NCBI RefSeq assembly: GCF_004027225.2
Contig: NC_046358.1
Span: 1,399,180 to 1,463,179 of the forward strand
Origin: Strigops habroptila
Taxonomy: Eukaryota > Chordata > Aves > Psittaciformes > Psittacidae
Reading direction: 5' to 3'
Length of the DNA: 64,000 bases
Shown: piece by piece, positions 22,050 to 30,329 of the stretch
Numbering within the stretch: the stretch's first letter is position 1
Layout of the letters: each line of letters starts with the position of its first letter
Notes under the pieces: generated by a model
What the model saw: only the letters and a program-made list of their open reading frames with translations
Told to the model about the DNA's origin: nothing
Databases searched by the model: none
Program-made: the position numbers and the translations under genes

Positions 22050-23215
22050 GGCACCCCCTAAGCTAGACGTGGGTGTCCCCCAACTAGCCCTGGGTCTCCC
22101 AGCAAGCCCCAGGCACTTCTGGCTAGCTCTGGGGGTCTCTCAGCCAGTCCCAGGCACCCCCCACTGGCCTTGGGTGTCCCCTACTAGGTTCTGGGTGTTC
22201 CTCAGCTAGTCCCAGGCACACCCCAACTAGCACTGGGGGTCCCCTAGCTAGTCCCAGCACTTCCTCAGCTACCCCGAGGGGTCCCCCACTAGCCCTAGGG
22301 GTCCCCCAGCAAGCCCCACGCACTCCTGGCTAGCCATGGGGGCCACTCAGTCCCAGTCCCAGACACTCCTCAGCTAGTCCTGAGGATCCCCCAGCTAGTT
22401 CCAGGCACACCCCCCGCTAGCCCTGGGGAGCCCCCATTATCCCTAGTTGTCCCTCAGCTAGTCCCAAGTATGCTCCATCTAGCCCTAGGGGTCCCCCAGC
22501 AAGCCCCAGGCACTCCTGGCTAGCCCTGGGGGGCTCTCAGCTAGCGCCAGCACTCCCCTAGCTAGCCCTGGGGGCCCCTCAACTAGTCCTGAGTGTCCCC
22601 CATTAGCTCGGGTGGTCCCCAGCTTGACCCGAGTAGCCCTGGCTGGCCCTCAGGCACTGCTGGCTAGCCATGGGGGGGACCCGGGTAGTCTCAGGCACCC
22701 CTCCTCACTAGCTCTGGGTGTCCCTCGACTAGTTCCAAGCACCCCTCAGCTAGCCCTGGGGGTCTCCCAGCTAGACTCAGTCACCCCCCAGACAGACCTG
22801 GGTGTCCTCCACTAGCCCCAGGTCTCCCTCAGCTAGTCCCAGGCACCCCCCACTACCCCTGGTGTCTCCCACCAGCCCTGGGGCTCCCTCAGCTGGTCCC
22901 TTACTAGCCCTAGGTGTCGCTCAGCTAGCCCTGGGGCCCCCTAGTTAGTCCCAAGCACCCCCCAGCTAGCCCTGGGTGTTCTCCACTAGTCTTGGGGGTA
23001 CCCTGGCTAGTCCCTGGCAACCCCCAGCCAGTCCTTGATGTCCCCCACTAGCCCTGGGGCTCCCTCAGCTAGCCCCAGGCACTCCATAGGTACTGCCAAG
23101 TGCTCCCCACCAGCTCAGGTATCCCCCAGCCAGCCCTGGATGCCCCCAGCTAGCCCTGTCCCCCCCATAACTAGCCCAGCTTGCCCCCAGCCAGCCCCAC
23201 ATCACCCTTGGGTAA
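22050..23215. repeat. CTAG-rich minisatellite (CCCAGCTAGCCCTGGGGGTCC type)
   Basis: More than 30 units of about 30-40 bp alternating CTAGCCCTGGGGGTCCCCC and AGCTAGTCCCAGGCACCCC. Intergenic between the SPTB promoter region and CHURC1. CTAG is repeated at unusually high density. Confidence 0.9.
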
Positions 23216-23344
23216 CCCAGGACCCCCCAGCCCAGCGCTGTCTGCCCGAGCACCGGAGCGGGGGGGAGCTGCACCCGCTGGTGGGTTCCAGGGGTGCCGG
23301 TCCTGCCCCACGGCCACGCTGCCGGGGCGGGGGGCTACCGCTTA

Positions 23345-23560
23345 GCCACGCCTCCATTCACAAACCACACCCCATTCACAAACCACGCCTCCATTCACAA
23401 GTCGCGCCCCCATTCACAACCCACTCCCATCCAGCAGCAAGCCACGCCCATTCATCCATAAGCCACGCCCATTCATCCATAAGGCGCGCCCATTCATCCG
23501 TAAGCCACGCCCGTCCACTCACAAACCACGCCCCCACACTCTCGAGCCACGCCTATATAT
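23345..23560. repeat. CCACGCCCATTCATCCATAAG tandem repeat upstream of CHURC1
   Basis: About ten units of 19-22 bp (AACCACGCCTCCATTCACA, GCCACGCCCATTCATCCATA). Each unit carries a CCACGCC element resembling a KLF/CACCC-type site. The array ends about 110 bp before the CHURC1 ATG. Confidence 0.85.
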
Positions 23561-23652
23561 AGACAAGCTACACTCTTAACCCCGCCTTGTGGGCGGGGCT
23601 AAAATCACAGGCCACGCCCCCCTTGAGCGGAGCCCCGCCCCGGTGGCGGCAG

Positions 23653-23662
23653 TCTCGCGAGA
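23653..23662. promoter_or_regulatory. CHURC1: TCTCGCGAGA core-promoter palindrome of CHURC1
   Basis: TCTCGCGAGA lies 12 bp before the CHURC1 ATG, next to a CCCCGCCCC box. This palindrome is a known core-promoter motif of TATA-less housekeeping genes. Confidence 0.7.
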
Positions 23663-23673
23663 GCTGCGGCGGG

Positions 23674-26575
23674 ATGTGCGGCGGGTGTGTGGGCACCGAG
23701 TACCCGGAGCGGGTAGGCCGGGGCCGGCGGGGCCGGGCGGGGTGGCCCCGGGGCTGGTGGCGGTGCCGGTGCCGGTGCCGGTGCCGGTACCGACCGTGTG
23801 CTGCCGCCGCAGGGCACCACCTGCCTGGAGGGCGGCTCCTTCCTCCTCAACTTCGTGGGGTGCGCGCAGTGCGGCCGCCGGGACTTCGTGCTGCTGAGCA
23901 ACCGCGCGGCCGGGCTGCACGGCGGGGACGAGATCGTCACCTACGACCGTGCGCGGGGACGGGGCACGCTGGGGGGGGCACTGTGGGGCTTGGGGGGTCC
24001 TTTGGGGCCTGGGACTGGGGGGGGCCTTTGGGGCTGGGGGGACCTTTGGGACTTGGGGGGGCCTTCGGGGTTGTGGGGGACCTTTGGGGCTGGGGAGAAC
24101 CTTTAGGGAATAGGGGGGACCTTTGGGGTGCGGGGCTTGGGGGGGCCTTTGGGGTCTGGGGTTGTGAGGAGGGAACGTTTGGGGCTTGGGAATGGGGGGG
24201 ACCTTTGAGGTGTGGGGCTTGGGGGGGCCTTTGGGGCTGGGGGGTGTCCTTTGGGGTCTGAGGTTGGGGGGCACCTTTGGGGTTTGGGGCTGGGGGGGGG
24301 CTTGAGGCCTGTGGGGCTGAGGGAGGGTTCATTCGGGGCCCGATGCTGGGGGGGGACCATTGGGGTGGGGGTGAGTGATGCTTTTTGGGGTGTCAGGCTC
24401 TGGGGATGTGATGCCTGGTGGGGGGGATCTCAAGGTTTGGGGTTGGGGGGAATATTGGGGAGCTGATGGCTGGGAAGGGGTTTAGGTGCTGGGGGGGGGA
24501 TTTGGGGGTGTTGATGCTCCTGGGGACTGGGGGGGGTCAGTGCTGCAGGGGATATGGGGAGCACAGAGGTGGGGGGCTGGGGTGGGAATACCCAGGGTCG
24601 GGAGCAGCCGTGTCCCTTTATCCCATTGTCCTCTCCCCTCCGCAGACCTGTGCAAGAACTGCCACCACCTCATTGCGCGCCATGAGTACACCTTCAGCGT
24701 GGTGGACGACTACCAGGTACCCCAGGAACCCCACCTCGTCCCCCCACAGCTCTGGGGACACCCCACTGCGAGCCCCAGGCTGTTCCTGTGGTGTTCCAGG
24801 CTCTCCCTGTGCTGCAGCCACGGGATGCTTCCAAAAGCCATCCCTGTGCTTGGGGCTACCTGGAGCCGCTGGTGCTAATCCCTTATCCCAGCTCACCTCG
24901 TGCTTCCCGTGCAGCCCGGTGGGAATGTCGGTGCAGCAAAACATGGCTCTTCCCACCTCCTCCCTGGCACATTTCCTATGCAGCAGCTAAATGCTGGAAA
25001 ATGGGCTGGGGGGGAGCTGGAAACAAGATCCTGCCGGATCTGATTGCGATCGAGGATCGGGTGATGGCGCCGGGTTGGGTTTCCCTGCAGGAGAGCAGCA
25101 GAGCTGCTGTGCTCATCCCTCTGTATCCCACCAGGAATACACCATCCTGTGCTCTCACTCCTCTGTATCCCACCAGGAATACACCATCCTGTGCTCATCC
25201 CTCTGTATCCCACCAGGAATACACCATCCTGTGCTCTCACTCCTCTGTATCCCACCAGGAATACACCATCCTGTGCTCATCCCTCTGTATCCCACCAGGA
25301 ATACACCATCCTGTGCTCTCACTCCTCTGTATCCCACCAGGAATACACCATCCTGTGCTCATCCCCCTGTATCCCACCAGGAATACACCATCCTGTGCTC
25401 ATCCCCCTCTATATCCCACCAGGAATACACCATGCTGTGCTCATCCCCCTCTATATCCCACCAGGAATACACCATGCTGTGCTCATCCCTCTGTATCCCA
25501 CCAGGAATACACCATCCTGTGCTCATCCCCCTGTATCCCACCAGGAATACACCATCCTGTGCTCATCCCCCTCTATATCCCACCAGGAATACACCATGCT
25601 GTGCTCATCCCCCTCTATATCCCACCAGGAATACACCATGCTGTGCTCATCCCTCTGTATCCCACCAGGAATACACCATCCTGTGCTCATCCCTCTGTAT
25701 CCCACCAGGAATACACCATCCTGTGCTCATCCCCTCTGTATCCCACCAGGAATACACCATGCTGTGCTCATCCCTCTGTATCCCACCAGGAATACACCAT
25801 CCTGTGCTCTCACTCCTCTGTATCCCACCAGGAATACACCATCCTGTGCTCATCCCTCTGTATCCCACCAGGAATACACCATCCTGTGCTCTCACTCCTC
25901 TGTATCCCACCAGGAATACACCATCCTGTGCTCATCCCCCTGTATCCCACCAGGAATACACCATCCTGTGCTCATCCCCCTCTATATCCCACCAGGAATA
26001 CACCATCCTGTGCTCATCCCCCTCTATATCCCACCAGGAATACACCATGCTGTGCTCATCCCTCTGTATCCCACCAGGAATACACCATCCTGTGCTCATC
26101 CCTCTGTATCCCACCAGGAATACACCATCCTGTGCTCATCCCCTCTGTATCCCACCAGGAATACACCATGCTGTGCTCATCCCTCTGTATCCCACCAGGA
26201 ATACACCATGCTGTGCTCATCCCTCTGTATCCCACCAGGAATACACCATCCTGTGCTCTCACTCCTCTGTATCCCACCAGGAATACACCATCCTGTGCTC
26301 ATCCCTCTGTATCCCACCAGGAATACACCATGCTGTGCTCATCCCTCTGTATCCCACCAGGAATACACCATCCTGTGCTCATCCCCCTCTGTATCCCACC
26401 AGGAATACACCATCCTGTGCTCATCCCTCTGTATCCCACCAGGAATACACCATCCTGTGCTCATCCCTCTGTATCCCACCAGGAATACACCATGCTGTGC
26501 CTGCTCTGTGGCCGGGCTGAGGACTCCATCAGCATCCTCCCTGATGACCCCCGGCAGATGACTCCCCTCTTCTGA
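23674..26575 (+). CDS. CHURC1: Churchill domain-containing protein 1
   Basis: Small zinc-binding protein of the Churchill family, first described as a neural-development regulator in chick. Exons: 23674-23712, 23813-23948, 24646-24716, 26483-26575, giving 112 aa, the family length. It starts [13 protein letters not shown] and ends [14 protein letters not shown]. Metal-binding Cys/His are visible in [26 protein letters not shown] and [10 protein letters not shown]. Exon 3 ends at ...VDDYQ (24716) in phase 0 and the last exon begins [10 protein letters not shown]. Intron 3 is almost entirely a tandem array of copies of that last exon's acceptor (25100-26482), so the chosen acceptor is the last of 34. 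Splicing to an upstream in-frame copy would lengthen the protein with repeats of EYTILCSS...; splicing to others would replace the C-terminus. Confidence 0.95.
23960..24500. repeat. G-rich CCTTTGGGGCTTGGGGGGG repeat in CHURC1 intron 2
   Basis: About 20 degenerate units of 20-30 bp with the phrase GGGGGGACCTTTGGGGCTTGG. The many closely spaced G-tracts give strong G-quadruplex potential on the coding strand. Confidence 0.85.
25100..26482 (+). repeat. Tandem array of 33 duplicated splice acceptors in CHURC1 intron 3
   Basis: Units of 40, 41 or 42 bp, each containing TGTATCCCACCAG followed by GAATACACCATCCTGTGC, i.e. polypyrimidine, AG and the first codons (EYTxLC) of CHURC1 exon 4. I count 34 occurrences of CCACCAG|GAATACACC, the last (26483) being the real exon. 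Linkers fall into a few classes (CTCATCCCTC, CTCTCACTCCTC, CTCATCCCCCTCTATA). An order of about ten units recurs twice, so part of the array is a higher-order duplication. Confidence 0.97.
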
Positions 26576-26897
26576 AGCCAGTTTGGATCCCAGTAGGAAT
26601 CCCTGCGTGTCCCAGCATCTCCTTCCCATTCCCCATCAGCACTGGGAGATCCCAGCACAGGGATCCCTGTGGATAACATGGTCCTTTACCCGATTCTCTC
26701 CTCCACCCCCCAGGCTGGATGTGAACACCCGATGCTGGATGCTCCCAAGCCCACATCCCGGCTCCAGGAACAGCAGGAGCACCACAACCAGAGCTCCCCA
26801 TGTGCTGAAGACATGAAGGGGGCCTCAATGTGTTGTCACCCCAAAAAGGGGTCCCAAAGGATGCTCACCCCCCCTCAGGGACCCACATGAGTGGGGC

Positions 26898-26903
26898 AAT
26901 AAA
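26898..26903 (+). terminator. CHURC1: CHURC1 poly(A) signal
   Basis: AATAAA 323 bp after the CHURC1 stop, followed by TGTGACATGTTATAG. It marks a short 3'UTR. Confidence 0.8.
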
Positions 26904-26904
26904 T

Positions 26905-27160
26905 GTGACATGTTATAGCTCAGTGGTGACAGCTTTGGGGTGGGCTTCACCCCCCATGTGCTCCCCATAGCTGGGGGGGAGCAAGGAGGGGATTGGGGAG
27001 GCTTTTCCTTCCTGTGAGATTATGGAATTCCTTCCCTTTGGGTGGATCCAGCCCTTCCCAGCGCCCATCCTGCTCTCCCAAACCCTGACTTGGAATCCTT
27101 CTGCTCCTTTGGGATCACTGCACCTCCCAGGACCTGTTTTCCTGCGCTGTGTCACCCAAC
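26905..27160. other. Intergenic CHURC1-GPX2
   Basis: Non-repetitive sequence after the CHURC1 poly(A) signal; no gene seen. Confidence 0.5.
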
Positions 27161-27610
27161 ACCACCCCAAAATCACTCCCTGGGGTATGATGCTGCTCTT
27201 GGCACCTAATGACACCCCAAAATCACTCCCTGGGGTGTGATGCTGCTCTTGGCACCTAATGACACCCCAAAATCACTCCCTGGGGTGCGATTGCTGCTCT
27301 TGGCACCTAATGACACCCAAAATCACTCCCTGGGGTGCAATGCTGCTCTTGGCACCCAACAACACCCCAAAATCACTCCCTGGGGTGCGATGCTGCTCTT
27401 GCCACCCAACAACACCCCAGAATCACTCCCTGGGGTGCGATGCTGCTCTTGGCACCCAATGACACCCAAAATCACTCCCTGGGGTATGATGCTGCTCTTG
27501 GCACCTAATGACACCCCAAAATCACTGCCTGAAGTGCAATGCTGCTCTTGGCACCCAGTGACACCCCGAAATCACTCCTTGGGGTGCGATGCTGCTCTTG
27601 GCACCCAACA
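27160..27610. repeat. 50-bp minisatellite (AATCACTCCCTGGGGTGCGA)
   Basis: Nine units of about 50 bp: ACACCCCAAAATCACTCCC, TGGGGTGCGATGCTGCTCTT, GGCACCCAA. It lies just beyond the GPX2 3' end. Confidence 0.93.
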
Positions 27611-27745
27611 GCACCCACAGGGAGCCTGGCACCGCTCCATCCAGCACCCCATCCTGTATCCAGCACCCCGGGGGCTTTTCCTCCTCCTCCTCCTCCCAGC
27701 AGCCCCCCACAAACCACACGCACTTTGGGGTACGCTCCCTCCTCC

Positions 27746-27751
27746 TTTATT
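27746..27751 (-). terminator. GPX2: GPX2 poly(A) signal
   Basis: TTTATT on plus, i.e. AATAAA on the minus strand, about 140 bp after the GPX2 stop and 40 bp after the SECIS. Confidence 0.8.
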
Positions 27752-27790
27752 GCCAGCAGCCCGCAGCGCCCCGGCGGCTCCAGCTCTCTG

Positions 27791-27840
27791 CCCCCATCCA
27801 GCCCCCTCCCTGCGGTGGTTTCGGAGGGGACCATCACCCG
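27791..27840 (-). promoter_or_regulatory. GPX2: SECIS element in the GPX2 3'UTR
   Basis: Minus strand: GGGTGATG, then a 9-bp stem GTCCCCTCC / GGAGGGGGC enclosing the apical loop GAAACCACCGCAG, then TGGATGG. The 5' TGA core, the AAA in the apical loop and the 3' GA are the expected SECIS parts, about 50 bp past the stop. It directs selenocysteine insertion at the in-frame TGA. Confidence 0.8.
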
Positions 27841-27889
27841 GCGGAGAGCTGGGAGCATCCCGAGGGAAGCGGGCTGTGGGATGCGGGCT

Positions 27890-28631
27890 CTATTTGGCCA
27901 GCTTGAGGAGCCGTTGGATGTCAGGCTCCAGCTGAGCAGTGGCCATACGGGGGCTGTAGCGCCGGAACGGTTCCCCCTCCGGCCCCACCAGGAACTTCTC
28001 GAAGTTCCAGGAGATGTCGGAGCGCCGGACGGGGCTCCAGGACAGGAACCGCGGCTCCGACATGAGGGTCGATGCCTCGTCGGCTGGAGTAGGGAGATGG
28101 AGCTTCAGGTAGGCAAAGACAGGGTGAGTGTCCGTCCCGTTCACCTGGCACTTCTGGAACAGCGTGAAGTTGGGCTCGAAGCCGCCCCCCGGCCGCACGT
28201 GCTTCAGGATGCTGAGGATCTCCTCGTTGGTGCCGTTCTCCTGGAAGCAGGAATTCCATGAGCCCATGGAATAGGCTTTGCGATGGAGGTGGTGAGATAC
28301 CAGCACAGGGATGTGTCGGATAGGGCTTGTGGAGGGTGTCCCTGCCCGTGGAACCGGCTGAGCTTTAAGCTCCTTTCCAACCCATCCCATGGTTGCTGGC
28401 ACCTACCTGGAAGCCGAACTGGTTGCAGGGGAAGCCCAGCACCACCAGCCGCCGCGGGTAGCGGGCCTGGAGCTGGTTGAGCTGGGTGTAATCCCGCACC
28501 GTGGTGCCTCAGAGCGACGCCACGTTCTCGATGAGGACCACGCGGCCCCGGAACACGTTGAAATCCACCTTCTCCCCCTGCAAGGAGGTGGCGCTCAGGT
28601 CGTAGAAGGACTTGGCGATGGGGACGCTCAT
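27890..28631 (-). CDS. GPX2: Glutathione peroxidase 2 (selenoprotein)
   Basis: Gastrointestinal glutathione peroxidase that reduces hydroperoxides with glutathione in the cytosol. Two exons, 28407-28631 and 27890-28240, give 191 aa. It starts [20 protein letters not shown]; the extra residues before IAKSFY are unlike mammalian GPX2 (MIAKSFYD), so the start could also vary. Residue 41 is encoded by TGA at 28509-28511 (context ENVASL-U-GTTVRDY), the catalytic selenocysteine. The other tetrad residues are visible: Gln in GFPCNQFG, Trp and Asn in [16 protein letters not shown]. The C-terminus ends LKLAK. A SECIS lies in the 3'UTR. Its position between CHURC1 and RAB15 and the lack of a secretion signal exclude GPX3; GPX1 is the closest alternative, but synteny favours GPX2. 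Confidence 0.93.
28331..28392 (+). mobile_element. CR1 3' tail remnant in the GPX2 intron
   Basis: GGAGGGTGTCCCTGCCCGTGG ... GCTTTAAGCTCC ... CCAACCCATCCCATGG resembles the last 60 bp of CR1, antisense to GPX2. Confidence 0.65.
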
Positions 28632-28639
28632 GGCTGCGG

Positions 28640-29090
28640 GTGCTGCTGCCTTCCCCTCCCCTGCGGCCGCAGGGTGCCTTAAGGGCTTCCCGGTGGCCAC
28701 GTGATGGGCTGGATCCGAAGCTCTCCCGGTGGAAACCGGAGCCATCCACCCTGGCTCAGGGAGGGAGCGGGTGGCGCGGGGCCAGGGCGATGGATGCTCC
28801 AACCCGCCTCAATAATTCATGGCGCGGATGCTGTTCCCCGTGCCCGCAGGCTGTGTGGTGCTGCGGGGCTGGGAACAGGCGGGGGAGATGGGATATAACG
28901 GGATTCCGGGAGGTGGGAATGGTGGGGTGGAGAAGGGGTGACTCAGCCCCACATGGGGAGGGGGGAATGGGTGTTGCAGTGTGGTTCCCACTCCAGGGCT
29001 GCCTTGGCACTGCCTGTGTTTGCTGCCCTGGTGCCCGCTGCCTGCCCACCGGTGCTGGTGCCACTGGTCCCAGTGCCAGTGTCCGCTGTG
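28640..29090. other. GPX2 upstream region
   Basis: Gene-free sequence between the GPX2 ATG and the next minisatellite. No TATA box can be assigned with confidence. Confidence 0.4.
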
Positions 29091-29104
29091 GCATCCATCG
29101 CCTT

Positions 29105-29365
29105 TGGGCCCACCATTATCCTGGTGCCCATCGCTATCCCATTATCCACCTATCCCAGTGCCCACCCATCCCAGTGCCCCTCACCATCCTAGTGCCCACC
29201 GCGATCCCTGTGCCCATCACCATCCTGGTGCCCATCATCATCCCGGTGCCCATCATCATCCTGGTGTCCATCGGGATCCCTGTGCCCATCATCATGTTGG
29301 TACCCATCACCATCCTGGTGCCCATCACCACCCCGGTGCCCACTCATCCCGGTTCCTGCCACCAT
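29105..29365. repeat. CCCATCACCATCCTGGTG minisatellite
   Basis: About 14 units of 18 bp (GTGCCCATCATCATCCTG) between GPX2 and RAB15. Confidence 0.92.
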
Positions 29366-29479
29366 CCCTGTGCCCTCCACTGAGCTGTTTGACCACAACG
29401 GTCCTGTCCATGCTGGGATGGGCCAGATCCTGCAACCCTGTGGGAATGCTCCCACAGCCGGAACTGAGCCATCAGCAGT

Positions 29480-29870
29480 GATGGACACAGCACCCCGCAG
29501 GCACGGCACCCCACGGATACAGCACCCCATGGACACGGCATCCCATGGACACAGCACCCTATAGACACTGCACCCCACAGACATGGCACCCCACAAGCAT
29601 AGCACCCCATGGACACGGCATCCCATGGACATGGCACCCTACAGACACGGTGCCATATGGACATGGCACCCCACAGACACAGCACCCCAAAGACACAGAC
29701 CCCACATATATGGCACCCCACAGGCATGGCACCCCATGGACACGGCACCCCATGGACACAGCACCCCATGGACCCAGCACCCCACGGACCCAGCACCCCA
29801 TGGACACAGCACCCCATGGACACAGCATCCTATGGACACAGCACCCACAGACCCAGCGCCCCATGTCCCC
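29480..29870. repeat. CACCCCATGGACACAG minisatellite
   Basis: About 22 units of 18 bp (GGACACAGCACCCCATGG) downstream of RAB15. Confidence 0.93.
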
Positions 29871-30078
29871 CATGGCCTCGTCCCCTGCCCTGGAAAGGGG
29901 ACACCGTGCTGGCAGCCCTGGCACAGCCTCAATTATTGATACCCGCTCGTGTTGCCGTGCCCCGGCGCTGCCCCACACACGGTGCCGGGGGCTCCGGTGG
30001 GGCACAGCCACTTGGACCCCCCCGAGCCCCACGGAGCCCGCCGGCAGCACCCGAGCCACGGCCACCTCCAGCATCACC

Positions 30079-30084
30079 TTTATT
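30079..30084 (-). terminator. RAB15: RAB15 poly(A) signal
   Basis: TTTATT on plus (AATAAA on minus) about 245 bp after the RAB15 stop. Confidence 0.75.
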
Positions 30085-30329
30085 GTGTGTGTAAAACAGG
30101 GGGGGGGGTCCATGGGCACGGGGTGGGCACCAGCACCCATCACCCCCCCACCCACCGGGGGCACCAGTGGGTGCTGGCTGGGGTCACCCCATCATCCCTG
30201 TCACCTGGGGGTGTCCCCATCACCCCCCTCCATGGGGCTGCCCCCATCCCGCACCCACCATCCCCCCCCCCAGCACAGCCCAGGGATGGGGGGAGGTCTA
30301 TAGGGGGGTCCATAGGGGGGGTCCAGGCT

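Noticed and set aside
25100-26482. CRISPR-like array
   Set aside because: Repeats are contiguous with no unique spacers, and the unit derives from the neighbouring host exon in a vertebrate gene.
28509-28511. Premature stop / pseudogene in GPX2
   Set aside because: The TGA is at the catalytic selenocysteine position and a SECIS is present, so it is a recoded codon.
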